Position numbers and translations under genes: made by a program
Notes under the pieces: generated by a model
Database searches by the model: none
The model's input: the letters and a program-made list of their open reading frames with translations, nothing else
Told to the model about the DNA's origin: nothing
In this document: piece by piece, positions 35,472 through 44,091 of the stretch
Numbering within the stretch: position 1 is the first letter of the stretch
Layout: every line of letters begins with the position of its first letter
NCBI GenBank assembly: GCA_035653615.1
Contig: DASRBN010000038.1
Location: forward strand, 1 to 64,000
Source of the DNA: Ktedonobacteraceae bacterium
Lineage (GTDB): Bacteria; Chloroflexota; Ktedonobacteria; Ktedonobacterales; Ktedonobacteraceae
Direction: 5' to 3'
Length of the DNA: 64,000 bases

Positions 35472-36050
35472 ATGCAGATACAGGAACATGTGAAATTATC
35501 GACCGCGGCGGCCGTTATTGCGCTACCCGTGCTGAAAAAAGATGTCTGGATACCGCTGGCCGCGAGCGTCCTTATCGATGTGGATCATTATCTATGGCAC
35601 GCCGTGACACATCGCACATTGAGCTTGCGCGCCGCGATACGCTATTTCGGGCAGGCCGATCCACCCCAGCGGCCAGAAGCAAGGCTGCTCCACCACCCGA
35701 TTGTACTGGGAGCATTGCTATTTCTAGGCGTGCGCATGCGCTCGCGCCTGTTCTTACTGATCCTGTCGGGCCTGCTGTTTCACGTCAGCCTGGATGTGAT
35801 CCATACCTCCCAGATGCGCGGGTTGAAACGCTCGCTCAGCGAGCAGGCCGGTTTTACCTGCCCGGTATGTGGGAAATACGACGAGGCGCTGCAGTTACAC
35901 ACGCTGCATTTCGCGCGCAATATATTCGACCGCTACAATTCCCGGCACTTTGTGGTATTATGCGCGACCTGCCATGAGAAGGCACATGCCAGTAGGGGCG
36001 TGGGCTTGCCCCGCCCACATGACGCCGAACAACTCACAAAGATAGGATAA
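35472..36050 (+). CDS. YdjM-like membrane protein with C-terminal HNH/zinc-ribbon-like domain
   Basis: 192 residues. The N-terminal 115 resemble the YdjM family of membrane metal-dependent hydrolases: STAAAVIALPVLKKDVWIPL, the Asp/His-rich LIDVDHYLWHAV, and RLLHHPIVLGALLFLG with FHVSLDVIH. The remainder is a zinc site, FTCPVCGKYDEALQLHTLHF then HFVVLCATCHEKAH, which has the CxxC, central LHxLH and CxxCH spacing of HNH nucleases. The last residues (ASRGVGLPRPHD) are encoded by a palindromic repeat. No partner gene is adjacent. Function unknown. Confidence 0.65.
   Translation: MQIQEHVKLSTAAAVIALPVLKKDVWIPLAASVLIDVDHYLWHAVTHRTLSLRAAIRYFGQADPPQRPEARLLHHPIVLGALLFLGVRMRSRLFLLILSGLLFHVSLDVIHTSQMRGLKRSLSEQAGFTCPVCGKYDEALQLHTLHFARNIFDRYNSRHFVVLCATCHEKAHASRGVGLPRPHDAEQLTKIG
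35987..36022. repeat. AGTAGGGGCGTGGGCTTGCC repeat at a gene end
   Basis: Contains the self-complementary core TGGGCTTGCCCCGCCCA and shares AGTAGGGGC and CTTGCC with the arms at 20194-20288. It encodes the C-terminus of the YdjM/HNH-like protein. Confidence 0.6.
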
Positions 36051-36086
36051 GCATCACGATTCGACAATAAGAACATCCGTAAAAAG

Positions 36087-36253
36087 CTGGTGATTTCGCA
36101 GAAGTCCGCAAGCTCAGACAAGGTGGCTCGGCTGAATGAAAGGCGGGCAGAGATTCTTCGCTTCACTCAGAATGACATGATGAAGGACCGTCCTTCATCA
36201 TGTCATTCTGAGTGAAGCGAAGAATCTCTGCCCCACTTCTGGAGAATCACCTG
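36087..36253. repeat. MITE-like element bounded by GGTGATT inverted ends (second copy)
   Basis: Ends CTGGTGATT and AATCACCTG; inside is a perfect 43-bp arm pair (36145-36187 and 36191-36233) with a 3-nt loop and core GATTCTTCGCTTCACTCAGA. Same build as 17874-18010, including CAGAAGTCCG near the left end. Non-coding. Confidence 0.8.
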
Positions 36254-36264
36254 ATAAAAAGGTC

Positions 36265-36293
36265 TCGACGCCTGGCACATGATATGATATAAT
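36265..36293 (+). promoter_or_regulatory. secG promoter
   Basis: TCGACG (36265-36270), 17-bp spacer, TATAAT (36288-36293), 75 bp before the secG start. Confidence 0.65.
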
Positions 36294-36367
36294 CTCGCTC
36301 GATAATGATGTATCATGCAATGAACAGCATATCCCTATTGGGCTGAGATACGAAAGCGAGGAAACAT

Positions 36368-36598
36368 TTGTCTAACTGGCTTCCTGCACTGCAAACAGTG
36401 CAAATTATTCTGGCCATAGCCGTCATCATTTTTATCCTGCTGCAGGCGCGAGGCGCCAGTTTGGGCAGCGCCTTCGGCGGCACAAGCGGAGCGGTCTTTA
36501 AGACGCGCCGCGGCGTAGAGCGCCTGATCTTCAATATCACCATCGTCTTCATCATCCTCTTTGGCGCCGTTTCTATCATCAGTATGGCGCTGAAATAG
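36368..36598 (+). CDS. secG: Protein translocase subunit SecG
   Basis: 76 residues with two TM helices (LQTVQIILAIAVIIFILLQ; IFNITIVFIILFGAVSIISM) and between them the SecG signature LQARGASLGSAFGGTSGAVF. It aids SecYEG-mediated export at the membrane. Starts with TTG at 36368 after GAGGAAA. Transcribed alone from the TATAAT promoter upstream. Confidence 0.93.
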   Translation: MSNWLPALQTVQIILAIAVIIFILLQARGASLGSAFGGTSGAVFKTRRGVERLIFNITIVFIILFGAVSIISMALK

Positions 36599-36811
36599 GA
36601 ACTCTCCTGTCTGGCTAGCCGCTTGCAGCTGTTGAGTAGAGCTTGTTGAAGATGAGAGAACCGGGGGAAACGACGAGATAGTTACTCTCAATCGTTCATT
36701 ATCTAAGATAGAGTGACAATTTGAAGGCGTACCGGCTATGTACCCGTGCATACATAGGTAAGGAATACGCCTTTATCTTTCTTTCCACTGCTCCCCTGGA
36801 GGACCCGAAAA

Positions 36812-38017
36812 ATGTGGCAAAAACTCTCAGCGCGTGCCAGGTACCTGCTTCTCAGCGCGGTGCTCCTCTTTACAATCTCGCTTGCGCTCGCAGCTTGCAG
36901 CGGTGGCAGCAATGGAGCTAACGCAACTCCTACCGCGCAAGGAACAACTCTCGCGGGTGGAAACGCTACTCCCAGCGCAACACCATACATTGGCCTGGGA
37001 ACACGACCGTGTCCCGACGCGGTAAAAGCTCCATCCCATTGGGACCCGATTATTCCCACCCAGAGCAATATCTCTAAAGTAGAGACGGTGAGTTGTGGCA
37101 ACCTCATCGGCAATGCCACCTTGCAGGCGCTGGTGACGGTGCGCAACTCCGGCAGTGGGGGCATCCTGGATGTCTATGTGTATAACAACATTACCAGCCC
37201 CAATCCCACGCAACTCTTCAAATTACTGTCTCTGGCGGAGGGTGACGCGAAGATCAGCGTATATAACACCATCCTGACCGGTGAGGTGGATGCGAATTCC
37301 AGCATCAATAAGGGCAAATCCGACGCCCAATTGACCCAGGACCTGTTTCGTGAGTTCAAATGGTCCGATGGCGCCGGCACTTTTGTACCAATATCCTTCC
37401 CCGGCATCTTTCCCGATATGACGCGTTTCCAGGCCGAGCGAGATCAGGCATTAGTAAACCGGGGACAGGATGCATGGAAACTCGATCCCGCCATGGTCAC
37501 CGATCACATGGTCTCTAACCCGAACCTGCTGAACTGGCCTGCCAACTCCCCAACCACGATTGTAAGCGGTGGCGGCAGCCATGATACGGAGGCGGCCGTG
37601 TCGGTGAAAAATCCGGATACAGGAGGTGGTACGATCAAAGTCACCCTCCAGCGTTTAGAAGGAAATACGAACGGCGGCATCTGGGAAGTCGTAGCGGTTG
37701 AATCCAATGGCATGGCTATTACTGCCCCACAGAGCCGCGATCTCCTCAGCAGTCCCGTCACCGTCAAGGGGACCGGCAATGCATTCGAGGGGAAGATTGG
37801 CCAGGTAGCAGTTCTCGATCACCTGTACACCAACATTGGTCAGGCCAGCGCCACAGGAGCGGCAGGCAACGGTAGCACCACATTTTCCGTCAACGTGAGC
37901 TTTACCACTACGTTTAAGGCCGGCGACGAAGACGGCCTCGTCGTTCTCTACGCTACAAATAACGCGGGTGACCCAAATGCGGCGGCGGCCGTGATGGTGA
38001 AAGAATTACTGAGCTAG
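36812..38017 (+). CDS. Secreted lipoprotein of unknown function
   Basis: 401 residues. Signal peptide with lipobox: YLLLSAVLLFTISLALAACS. A Ser/Thr/Ala linker follows, then a globular part with NTF2-like or beta-rich repeats: GNATLQALVTVRNSGSGGIL and, near the end, VSFTTTFKAGDEDGLVVLYA. No catalytic motif found. ATG 36812 with GGAGGA upstream (CCTGGAGGACCC). Probably an envelope protein specific to this group. Converges on the methyltransferase gene. Confidence 0.75.
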   Translation: MWQKLSARARYLLLSAVLLFTISLALAACSGGSNGANATPTAQGTTLAGGNATPSATPYIGLGTRPCPDAVKAPSHWDPIIPTQSNISKVETVSCGNLIGNATLQALVTVRNSGSGGILDVYVYNNITSPNPTQLFKLLSLAEGDAKISVYNTILTGEVDANSSINKGKSDAQLTQDLFREFKWSDGAGTFVPISFPGIFPDMTRFQAERDQALVNRGQDAWKLDPAMVTDHMVSNPNLLNWPANSPTTIVSGGGSHDTEAAVSVKNPDTGGGTIKVTLQRLEGNTNGGIWEVVAVESNGMAITAPQSRDLLSSPVTVKGTGNAFEGKIGQVAVLDHLYTNIGQASATGAAGNGSTTFSVNVSFTTTFKAGDEDGLVVLYATNNAGDPNAAAAVMVKELLS

Positions 38018-38023
38018 ACCAGG

Positions 38024-39067
38024 TCAGGACAGGGACAAGCTACTATCCCTACCGGCTTTCACAGCAACGACAATATCGCGCCTCTTGATGACACGATCAA
38101 CTGTATGCGCCAGTTGCGTATAGGGCGGTTCATTGCGTACATGCATGTGCGTCTCTCGTTCCACAAGCTCGATCATCGCGGCGCGTTCGATGCGCGTGGC
38201 ATTCCAGGCCAGGGCCAATGTGCCACCTGCTAGAAGCAAGCTCTCCCAGGCAGGCAACGCCTTGCCGAGCAAACTGGAAATCTCCCCAAAATGCTGGATG
38301 CCATACGGCAAATCGGCAACGACGGCGTGCATGCGCGGCCCACCCGGAACCTCCTGCATGTGCAATTGCGCCTGGGCAGTCTCGCCATGCGCCAGGACAA
38401 GTGCGCGCGTCGCACCCTTGCGTCCGACCTCGAACTGGTAGCGTCTCCCTGCCCTGCGCCCGCGTTCATCAATCTCCTTGAACGGAATGCCCTCGCTTTT
38501 GAGATACTGGCGGATAAAGACGGCGGTCGTCTCGATGTCCTGCCGTTCATGGTCAATGCCAAAGGCATCGTAGCCGTTCGCCAGCGCCAGGAAGAGTGTC
38601 GTACCCCCACCCGCCAGGGGATCGAGTATTCTCAAGCGCCCCGTGAATTGCCCGGCATAGGCGCCCGCGAAAATAGCCACATTGAGCATTACCCGTGTGA
38701 AGATTTCGTTAGTCTTGCCTTTATAGCGGCGCACCTCGGCCATCTCTAAGGGCACGAAAGGGACGAACTGGGGGCTTAACGGGCGCAAAAACGGTCCCGG
38801 GGTTTCGCCAATCTGCTCGAAATACTCGTAGACCTCGCTTGTGGCTCCTAATCGAGAGAGAATAGGCAGCATATCAGATAGGGGAAAGGACGGGTCCTGT
38901 TCGTCGAATGTGGCTAACAGATATTCCTGGCCCGCTAATGTAGCCGGTTCGATCTGTGTGATGGCAGGGCCAACGGAACTGGCAAGCAGTTCGGGTGCGG
39001 CCAGCGCCTGGGTCATATTCGCGTACTGCGTGCTGCGTTGTGGTGTGATTTTGAGCGCCAGTTTCAT
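38024..39067 (-). CDS. Trm11/UPF0020-like RNA or DNA methyltransferase
   Basis: 347 residues. S-adenosylmethionine motif I reads ILDPLAGGGTTLFLALANGY, followed by AFGIDHE, and the amino-methyltransferase motif IV is VVADLPYG (usual D/N-P-P-Y). Residues 1-110 are an unrecognised N-terminal domain in place of THUMP. The fold fits guanosine-N2 or adenine-N6 methylation of RNA; the substrate is not readable. The last dozen residues (AGRDSSLSLS) are encoded by a repeat related to 55210-55276. Stands alone. Confidence 0.78.
   Translation of the reverse strand: MKLALKITPQRSTQYANMTQALAAPELLASSVGPAITQIEPATLAGQEYLLATFDEQDPSFPLSDMLPILSRLGATSEVYEYFEQIGETPGPFLRPLSPQFVPFVPLEMAEVRRYKGKTNEIFTRVMLNVAIFAGAYAGQFTGRLRILDPLAGGGTTLFLALANGYDAFGIDHERQDIETTAVFIRQYLKSEGIPFKEIDERGRRAGRRYQFEVGRKGATRALVLAHGETAQAQLHMQEVPGGPRMHAVVADLPYGIQHFGEISSLLGKALPAWESLLLAGGTLALAWNATRIERAAMIELVERETHMHVRNEPPYTQLAHTVDRVIKRRDIVVAVKAGRDSSLSLS
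38025..38054. repeat. Repeat AGGACAGGGACAAGC..CCCTAC at the methyltransferase 3' end
   Basis: Reverse complement GTAGGGATAGTAGCTTGTCC then CTGTCCT; the same string recurs with few changes at 55249-55275. It supplies the stop region of the methyltransferase gene. Confidence 0.55.
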
Positions 39068-39172
39068 AGTGGGAGTATAGCATAGTCTTGCGAGGTCGTG
39101 TAGATCTCTACTCTTTTTGGGTTTTCATCCTCTTTCCCTCAATTGACGGAGCGCCAATTAATAGCAGAGAGA

Positions 39173-39202
39173 TTGACAGATAAGCAAATATTGGATTATT
39201 AT
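39173..39202 (+). promoter_or_regulatory. Promoter before a small membrane protein gene
   Basis: Perfect TTGACA (39173-39178), 18-bp spacer, TATTAT (39197-39202). Confidence 0.6.
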
Positions 39203-39266
39203 ATGGATGAGCGGGAAATTATCTCAAGATAACCTGGAAAATTAATTATATAGTGAAGTTAATATT

Positions 39267-39563
39267 TTGAAACGAGCGCATAGAATGGACGAAGGACCTA
39301 TGACTAACTACAGGTCAAACCCTCATCCGAATATATCTCTCATAGCTCGAATCACTATCTTGTTAGGAGTTTTGAGCATAATATCTGTCTTGTTCGCTCT
39401 TTCGGCAGCTTTTCTGATTATGAGGGCAGGTATCTATACCTATCTCCCACCTGGTCGTGAGTACCTTCGTCCCGATTCCATGGTCACGTTTTGGACTCGC
39501 CAGTCACCGGGTAAGGATAGCCATCAATTAATTCATAGCGATGTTCAGGGTCACGCTCAATAA
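39267..39563 (+). CDS. Small single-TM protein, possibly truncated
   Basis: Up to 98 residues from TTG 39267; ATG 39300 (MTNYRSNPHPN) is an alternative. One TM helix (ITILLGVLSIISVLFALSAA). The last 27 or so residues are antisense to a Uma2 remnant (39484-39620), so the original C-terminus was probably lost when that sequence arrived. A good promoter precedes it, so it may still be expressed. No family recognised. Confidence 0.4.
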   Translation: MKRAHRMDEGPMTNYRSNPHPNISLIARITILLGVLSIISVLFALSAAFLIMRAGIYTYLPPGREYLRPDSMVTFWTRQSPGKDSHQLIHSDVQGHAQ

Positions 39564-39620
39564 AAGCCAGGAATTCCTCAAGGCTCATCCCCTCTGTGGT
39601 TGATTGTGCTGAATTGCCAT
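39484..39620 (-). pseudogene. Remnant of a Uma2-family (DUF820) nuclease gene
   Basis: On the minus strand ATG 39620 opens MAIQHNQP, then after a one-base shift the frame reads TTEGMSLEEFLAFIERDPEH and RYELIDGYPYPVTG, the standard Uma2 N-terminus, and stops at 39484. Only about 45 of the usual 190 residues remain. Uma2 is a restriction-endonuclease-like fold widespread in mobile DNA of Chloroflexota and Cyanobacteria. Confidence 0.75.
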
Positions 39621-39765
39621 TGATTTTTCTCCAGTTCGAGCAAATAGCTGCCTTTTAATAGGTTGGCCTCATTATATTATAGGAACCACCCCATCCATCT
39701 TGTGCTACCATAGCAGAAGAGCTACAAGCTTGCATCACTAGCATCATGAAATAGGAGTAGATACT

Positions 39766-40242
39766 ATGGCATTAAGCGATCTGGCGAGTATCGCCATTAT
39801 TATTCAAGGGGTTCTTTTCATCGTCTCCATTGTGCTGGTATGGTACCAGCTGCGGGAGAACACCAAACTGGTGCGAGCCGCTAATACCCAGAAGCTCGTC
39901 GAGTTATCCACACCTTTCTATTTCCAGCTGGCCCAGGACCGTGGGTTGATAGAGCTCTGGAGCCAGGCAATGCAGCGATTCGACGAGTTAGATGACATTG
40001 ATAAGCAGCGCTACTTCAATTTATTGACGTGGTGGTTAATGCTGCACGAAAACATTTACCATCAATGGAGGAGCAGGTTGATAGACGAGGATACATTCAG
40101 CTCCTGGACGCGCGATCTGGAGTATTTTGCGAGAAGACAGCGGCTTGGGAACCATTGGAGCCGCCTCAACAGCTATTTTGAGGCATCATTCTCCGAACAC
40201 GTGACGGCGATCATTGCCAGTCAGGCGAAAGAGATGCAATAG
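39766..40242 (+). CDS. Membrane-anchored helical protein of unknown function
   Basis: 158 residues. An N-terminal TM helix (LASIAIIIQGVLFIVSIVLV) is followed by WYQLRENTKLVRAANTQKLV and an all-helical cytoplasmic domain rich in Trp and aromatic residues (LTWWLMLHENIYHQWRSRLI). The pattern resembles small unnamed proteins of the DUF6082 type found across bacteria. Preceded by AATAGGAG and ATG 39766. The nnr gene follows 94 bp later on the same strand. Confidence 0.7.
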   Translation: MALSDLASIAIIIQGVLFIVSIVLVWYQLRENTKLVRAANTQKLVELSTPFYFQLAQDRGLIELWSQAMQRFDELDDIDKQRYFNLLTWWLMLHENIYHQWRSRLIDEDTFSSWTRDLEYFARRQRLGNHWSRLNSYFEASFSEHVTAIIASQAKEMQ

Positions 40243-40336
40243 GCCCGAACCCTTCCCTGATATCCGCTTACGCATTACAATGATGTATAGCGAAACAACA
40301 AAGCAAACACCGATCTATAGAGCCAGGAGAAAAGTT

Positions 40337-41896
40337 ATGTACATCGTGACTGTTGATGAAATGCGCGAGCTTGAACAGCGAGCCGATAGAGAGTATGGCC
40401 TGACTTCCGCTATCCTGATGGAGAACGCCGGCAAAAGTGCGGCGGAAATTCTATTGCAGCACATGCGCCACCATCCTTCGGTCAAAGGGCTTGAATTTTT
40501 GATTCTGGTTGGCCCCGGCAATAATGGCGGCGATGGGCTGGTGATGGCACGCCACCTGGAAAAGTGGGGCGGGCTGATCAGCACCTATCGCTGGAAAGAG
40601 CAAAAACTAACTATTCACGGTGAGGATGTTCCCGAGCAAGATACGCCCGCGAGGCTGGAGGAGATCATCCAACGCGCCAGCTATATGTTGGATGCGCTGC
40701 TGGGAACGGGACGCTCGCGCCCACTTCCCGATAGCATGCGAGAACTGCTGGGCCGCGTTGGCAAGGAGCGAGAGAAGCGAGATTCGCTGCGTGTGATAGC
40801 AGTCGATCTGCCAACGGGCATGAACGCGGACACAGGCGAGGTTGATCCCGGAGCCATTCACGCCGATATGACGATTACGCTGGCCTGCCCGAAGCAAGGC
40901 TTTTTCTTTTTTCCTGGTCGAGATTATCTTGGTGAGATGTACGTGGGCGATATCGGCCTGCCTGCTGAAATGGAGCTTCACCTGCGAACAGAGATGCTGA
41001 CGGCGTCCCTGGTAAAGGGTCTGCTGCCTGAGCGACCATTGCAGAGCAACAAAGGCACGTTCGGCAAGGTAATGCTACTGTGTGGGTCGCCACCGTATCC
41101 AGGCTCGGCATTTCTAGGAGGAAGCGCGGCAGGACGTGTCGGCGCGGGCCTGGTAACGCTGGCGGTGACTGAACCGATGCTGCCCATCTATGCCGGCGCG
41201 TTCCACGAGGCCACGTTTGTCTTGCTGCCGGAAGAGAGCGAGGGCAGTCTTGCACGCGTCAATGCGCTGGTGAATCATCTGCACGGCTATCGCTCGCTGC
41301 TGATGGGTCCTGGCCTGGGGCAATCGCCATATATTCGCGAGGTGATTTTGCAGGTATTGGAGGAGTTGCGCACCATGCCCGATGAAAAGCGTCCCCAGCT
41401 GGTTATTGACGCGGATGGTCTGAATAATCTTTCCGCTCTGGAACGCTGGTGGACATTGCTACCTGCAGGAACGGTGATTACGCCGCATCCTGGCGAAATG
41501 GGGCGTCTCTGTGGAGGAATAAAAGTATCGGGTGGCAGCATCGAGCGCCTGGAACTGGCACGCAGCAAAGCAAAAGAGTGGCAGGTGACGCTTGTGCTGA
41601 AAGGGGCCTGCACGATTATCGCCGAGCCGGATGGACGCACGCGCATCAACTGGCTGGCGAATCCCGCGCTGGCGACTGCCGGCACGGGCGATGTGCTGGC
41701 CGGCATGATCGCGGGTTTTCTCGCTCAGGATATGACACCTTTTGACGCTGCCGGCGCCTCTGTCTACCTGCATACGGTCGCCGCCGATCTTGTCAGCACC
41801 GAAATCGGGCATGCCGGACTGCTGGCCTCTGACCTTTTGCCGAAGATACCACGCGCGATGGTGAAATGTAATGTCGCGTCAGGGCGAGGTGATTAG
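40337..41896 (+). CDS. nnr: Bifunctional NAD(P)HX epimerase / dehydratase
   Basis: Repairs hydrated NADH and NADPH. The frame extends to 40214, but AGGAG before ATG 40337 (MYIVTVDEMRELEQRADREY) and family alignment set the start; 519 residues. The epimerase half (1-220) has ILVGPGNNGGDGLVMARHL and AVDLPTGMNADTGEVD. The dehydratase half (230-519) has GTFGKVMLLCGSPPYPGSAF, LVIDADGLNNL, VITPHPGEMGRL and the ATP/ADP site NPALATAGTGDVLAGMIAGF. Its last 4 bp overlap the convergent antiporter gene. Confidence 0.95.
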   Translation: MYIVTVDEMRELEQRADREYGLTSAILMENAGKSAAEILLQHMRHHPSVKGLEFLILVGPGNNGGDGLVMARHLEKWGGLISTYRWKEQKLTIHGEDVPEQDTPARLEEIIQRASYMLDALLGTGRSRPLPDSMRELLGRVGKEREKRDSLRVIAVDLPTGMNADTGEVDPGAIHADMTITLACPKQGFFFFPGRDYLGEMYVGDIGLPAEMELHLRTEMLTASLVKGLLPERPLQSNKGTFGKVMLLCGSPPYPGSAFLGGSAAGRVGAGLVTLAVTEPMLPIYAGAFHEATFVLLPEESEGSLARVNALVNHLHGYRSLLMGPGLGQSPYIREVILQVLEELRTMPDEKRPQLVIDADGLNNLSALERWWTLLPAGTVITPHPGEMGRLCGGIKVSGGSIERLELARSKAKEWQVTLVLKGACTIIAEPDGRTRINWLANPALATAGTGDVLAGMIAGFLAQDMTPFDAAGASVYLHTVAADLVSTEIGHAGLLASDLLPKIPRAMVKCNVASGRGD

Positions 41897-43023
41897 CCGG
41901 GCACGAAGAAAAAGACCACGCAGGCCATGATATAGATCGCCACCAGTTGCACTCCCGCCAGCCACGATGACTCACCATCGAGGCTGACAAGCGCAAAGAG
42001 GATGGTTGCCAATCCGAGAACCACCAGTTCCAGGGGCTGGAAGACCAGGCTGAGCGAGGGTGTAAATAGGAGGCTGACCAGCACCAGCAGCGGCGCGACG
42101 AAGGTGGCAACCTGGATCGATGAGCCAGCCGCGATTGCCATGCTCAGGTCGATGTGATCGCGCAAGGCGATGTAGACGGCGCTGGAGTGTTCGGCGGCAT
42201 TGCCTATAATGGGGATTATTACCACGCCAATAAAGACCTGCGACAGGCCAAGCTGCACGGTCACAGGTCGAATCGCGCCGACCAGCAATTCGCTATTGAT
42301 GGCAGTGCCAACAGTCGCGACGAACAGGATGAGGGCCGTTAACCAGAGTTTAGGAGGTTTTTGCGTTCCGCGCTCTTCAGGGGCGAGTCCGCCTGTAACC
42401 GCCTCAACCTCTTCATTTTCAGTGGATTCTGCCTGTGGAGCATTTCGGTGGCGTTTGGGGCTGCGCCGCTCAGAACGAATATGGAAGACATGTGTCGCCA
42501 GGTACATTGCATAAACGAGCAGCAGGATGATAGAAATAGCGACGCTGATGGCCTCTATATTCGTAGAGATTTTTAATGCCAGCGAACCGGTGGTTGGTAT
42601 GAGCAAACCGGCCACCGCGAGTACCATCATCGCCGAATACTGGCCCGCGTCACGCGCATTGAAGTATTGTTTGCCCCAGCGCCATCCCCCCAGCGCCAGC
42701 GAACTGCCCAGCACCAGCAGCGCATTGCTAATGATAGACCCTGTGATCGAGGCTTTGACGACGGAGATCAGGCCTTGCTGCAACGCAAAGATGCCGATGA
42801 TGATTTCGGGAGCATTGCCGAAGGTAGCATTAAGCAACCCACCGGCGATAGGGCCGACGTAGTATTCAAGATTCTCTGTAGCCTGCCCGATCAACGCGGC
42901 CAGCGGTATCAGGCCAATAGCAGAGCAAATAAAAACGGCCATCTCTTGCTGTTGCCCCCAGATCAACGCGACGATGGGAGCGGCGACGGCCATGATTAAG
43001 AAACTATAAAGCCAGCGCTGCAT
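41893..43023 (-). CDS. Calcium/proton antiporter (CaCA family, CAX type)
   Basis: 376 residues with 11 hydrophobic segments in two halves, each holding the family's alpha repeat: GGLLNATFGNAPEIIIGIFA and IPIIGNAAEHSSAVYIALRD. The acidic residues in GNAPE and GNAAEH bind Ca2+. A short acidic loop between halves (QAESTENEEVEAVTGG) matches CAX exchangers. It expels cytoplasmic Ca2+ in exchange for protons. Its end overlaps nnr by 4 bp (TTAG). Confidence 0.93.
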   Translation of the reverse strand: MQRWLYSFLIMAVAAPIVALIWGQQQEMAVFICSAIGLIPLAALIGQATENLEYYVGPIAGGLLNATFGNAPEIIIGIFALQQGLISVVKASITGSIISNALLVLGSSLALGGWRWGKQYFNARDAGQYSAMMVLAVAGLLIPTTGSLALKISTNIEAISVAISIILLLVYAMYLATHVFHIRSERRSPKRHRNAPQAESTENEEVEAVTGGLAPEERGTQKPPKLWLTALILFVATVGTAINSELLVGAIRPVTVQLGLSQVFIGVVIIPIIGNAAEHSSAVYIALRDHIDLSMAIAAGSSIQVATFVAPLLVLVSLLFTPSLSLVFQPLELVVLGLATILFALVSLDGESSWLAGVQLVAIYIMACVVFFFVPG

Positions 43024-43060
43024 AGGATTCCCGTACTTGTGAATACTCAGTTCGCCTTGC

Positions 43061-43178
43061 GCGGAGATTCTTCGCTTCGCTCAGAATGACATGTTCGTGA
43101 GCGGAAAGATTCTTCGCTTCGCTCAGAATGACATGTTCGTGAGCGGGGAGACTCTTCGCTTCGCTCAGAATGACATGT
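43061..43178. repeat. Three tandem direct copies of the ATTCTTCGCT repeat
   Basis: Units of 40, 42 and 36 bp start at 43061, 43101 and 43143; each carries TTCTTCGCTTCGCTCAGAAT then GACATG, and the first two end GTTCGTGA. All are in the same direction, unlike the inverted pairs elsewhere. They lie between the antiporter start and the rplI end. Confidence 0.85.
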
Positions 43179-43267
43179 CACTCCTACAAGGCGAAATGAG
43201 AGGGCGGACCTGGTGCCGGGATGCGAGGTGCCGCCCAGTCTTGCTTTTTATTGGTGTATCAGGTGTA

Positions 43268-43756
43268 TTACTCGACGGCGGCGCTTTGCGTTTCAGGAGC
43301 GCCGGCCTGAGCCTCATCGATCACATTAACAGTAATCTTTGGCTCCAGTTTCTGAGCGACCTTGACAGGCACCATGAACGTGCCGACGGAACGAATCGGA
43401 CTCGCTAGTTCGATCATACGCCGGTCGATGATGATGCCTTCGCTCTGGCGCAGACCTTCCGCGATATCCTGGCTGGTGATCGACCCATAGAGGCGTCCTT
43501 CTCGACCGACGCGAGCCTTAAACGTCAATGTCACCTGGCCCAGGCGCTCTGCTCGCTGTTGATTCTCTTCAGCCTGTTTCTCCAGCCTGCGCTTCTCGGC
43601 AGCAATGCGTTGATCGCGATTGGCAATCAAGGTAGGAGTCGCGGGAGCCGCGACGTGACGGGGCAGCAGATAATTGCGGGCATAGCCATTCGCCACTTCT
43701 TTTAAATCGCCGGCCTTTCCCAGGCCTTCAACATCTTGTAATAGAATTACTTTCAT
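43268..43756 (-). CDS. rplI: 50S ribosomal protein L9
   Basis: 162 residues: MKVILLQDVEGLGKAGDLKE then VANGYARNYLLPRHVA, the N-terminal RNA-binding domain; the long connecting helix; and the C-terminal domain (LYGSITSQDIAEGL, VPVKVAQKLEPKITVNV). Binds 23S rRNA near the L1 stalk. It has about 12 extra C-terminal residues (EAQAGAPETQSAAVE) beyond the usual length. Here it is alone, away from the usual rpsF-ssb-rpsR neighbours. Confidence 0.97.
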   Translation of the reverse strand: MKVILLQDVEGLGKAGDLKEVANGYARNYLLPRHVAAPATPTLIANRDQRIAAEKRRLEKQAEENQQRAERLGQVTLTFKARVGREGRLYGSITSQDIAEGLRQSEGIIIDRRMIELASPIRSVGTFMVPVKVAQKLEPKITVNVIDEAQAGAPETQSAAVE

Positions 43757-44091
43757 TGCACATGCTCCTCACAGAGGAAGTTATACCTGGCACCCGCGCG
43801 GGTGCCACTACATCTCCCACTCAAAATTCGACCAGTGGATAGCAGAAATGCGACGGCACCCTCGTGGTGTGCCGGATAACCCACTCAAAGTCTCTATAAT
43901 ACGAGGCTTAGTATACATGTTGCTTGACGCGAACGCAAGTTTTGGACACAGGAGAAGTTCTCTATGCTACGGGGTAATGTGTCGAGCATCTTTTGACCTT
44001 TCGCTACATCTACCCATTGCAGCATATATCATCCTCACCTATAATGGAGGAAAGCGGTATTCTCGAAAATTACTTTTATGAAGGTGTTCTT

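Noticed and set aside
41971-42600. Plus-strand frames opposite the Ca2+/H+ antiporter
   Set aside because: Antisense shadows of transmembrane segments.
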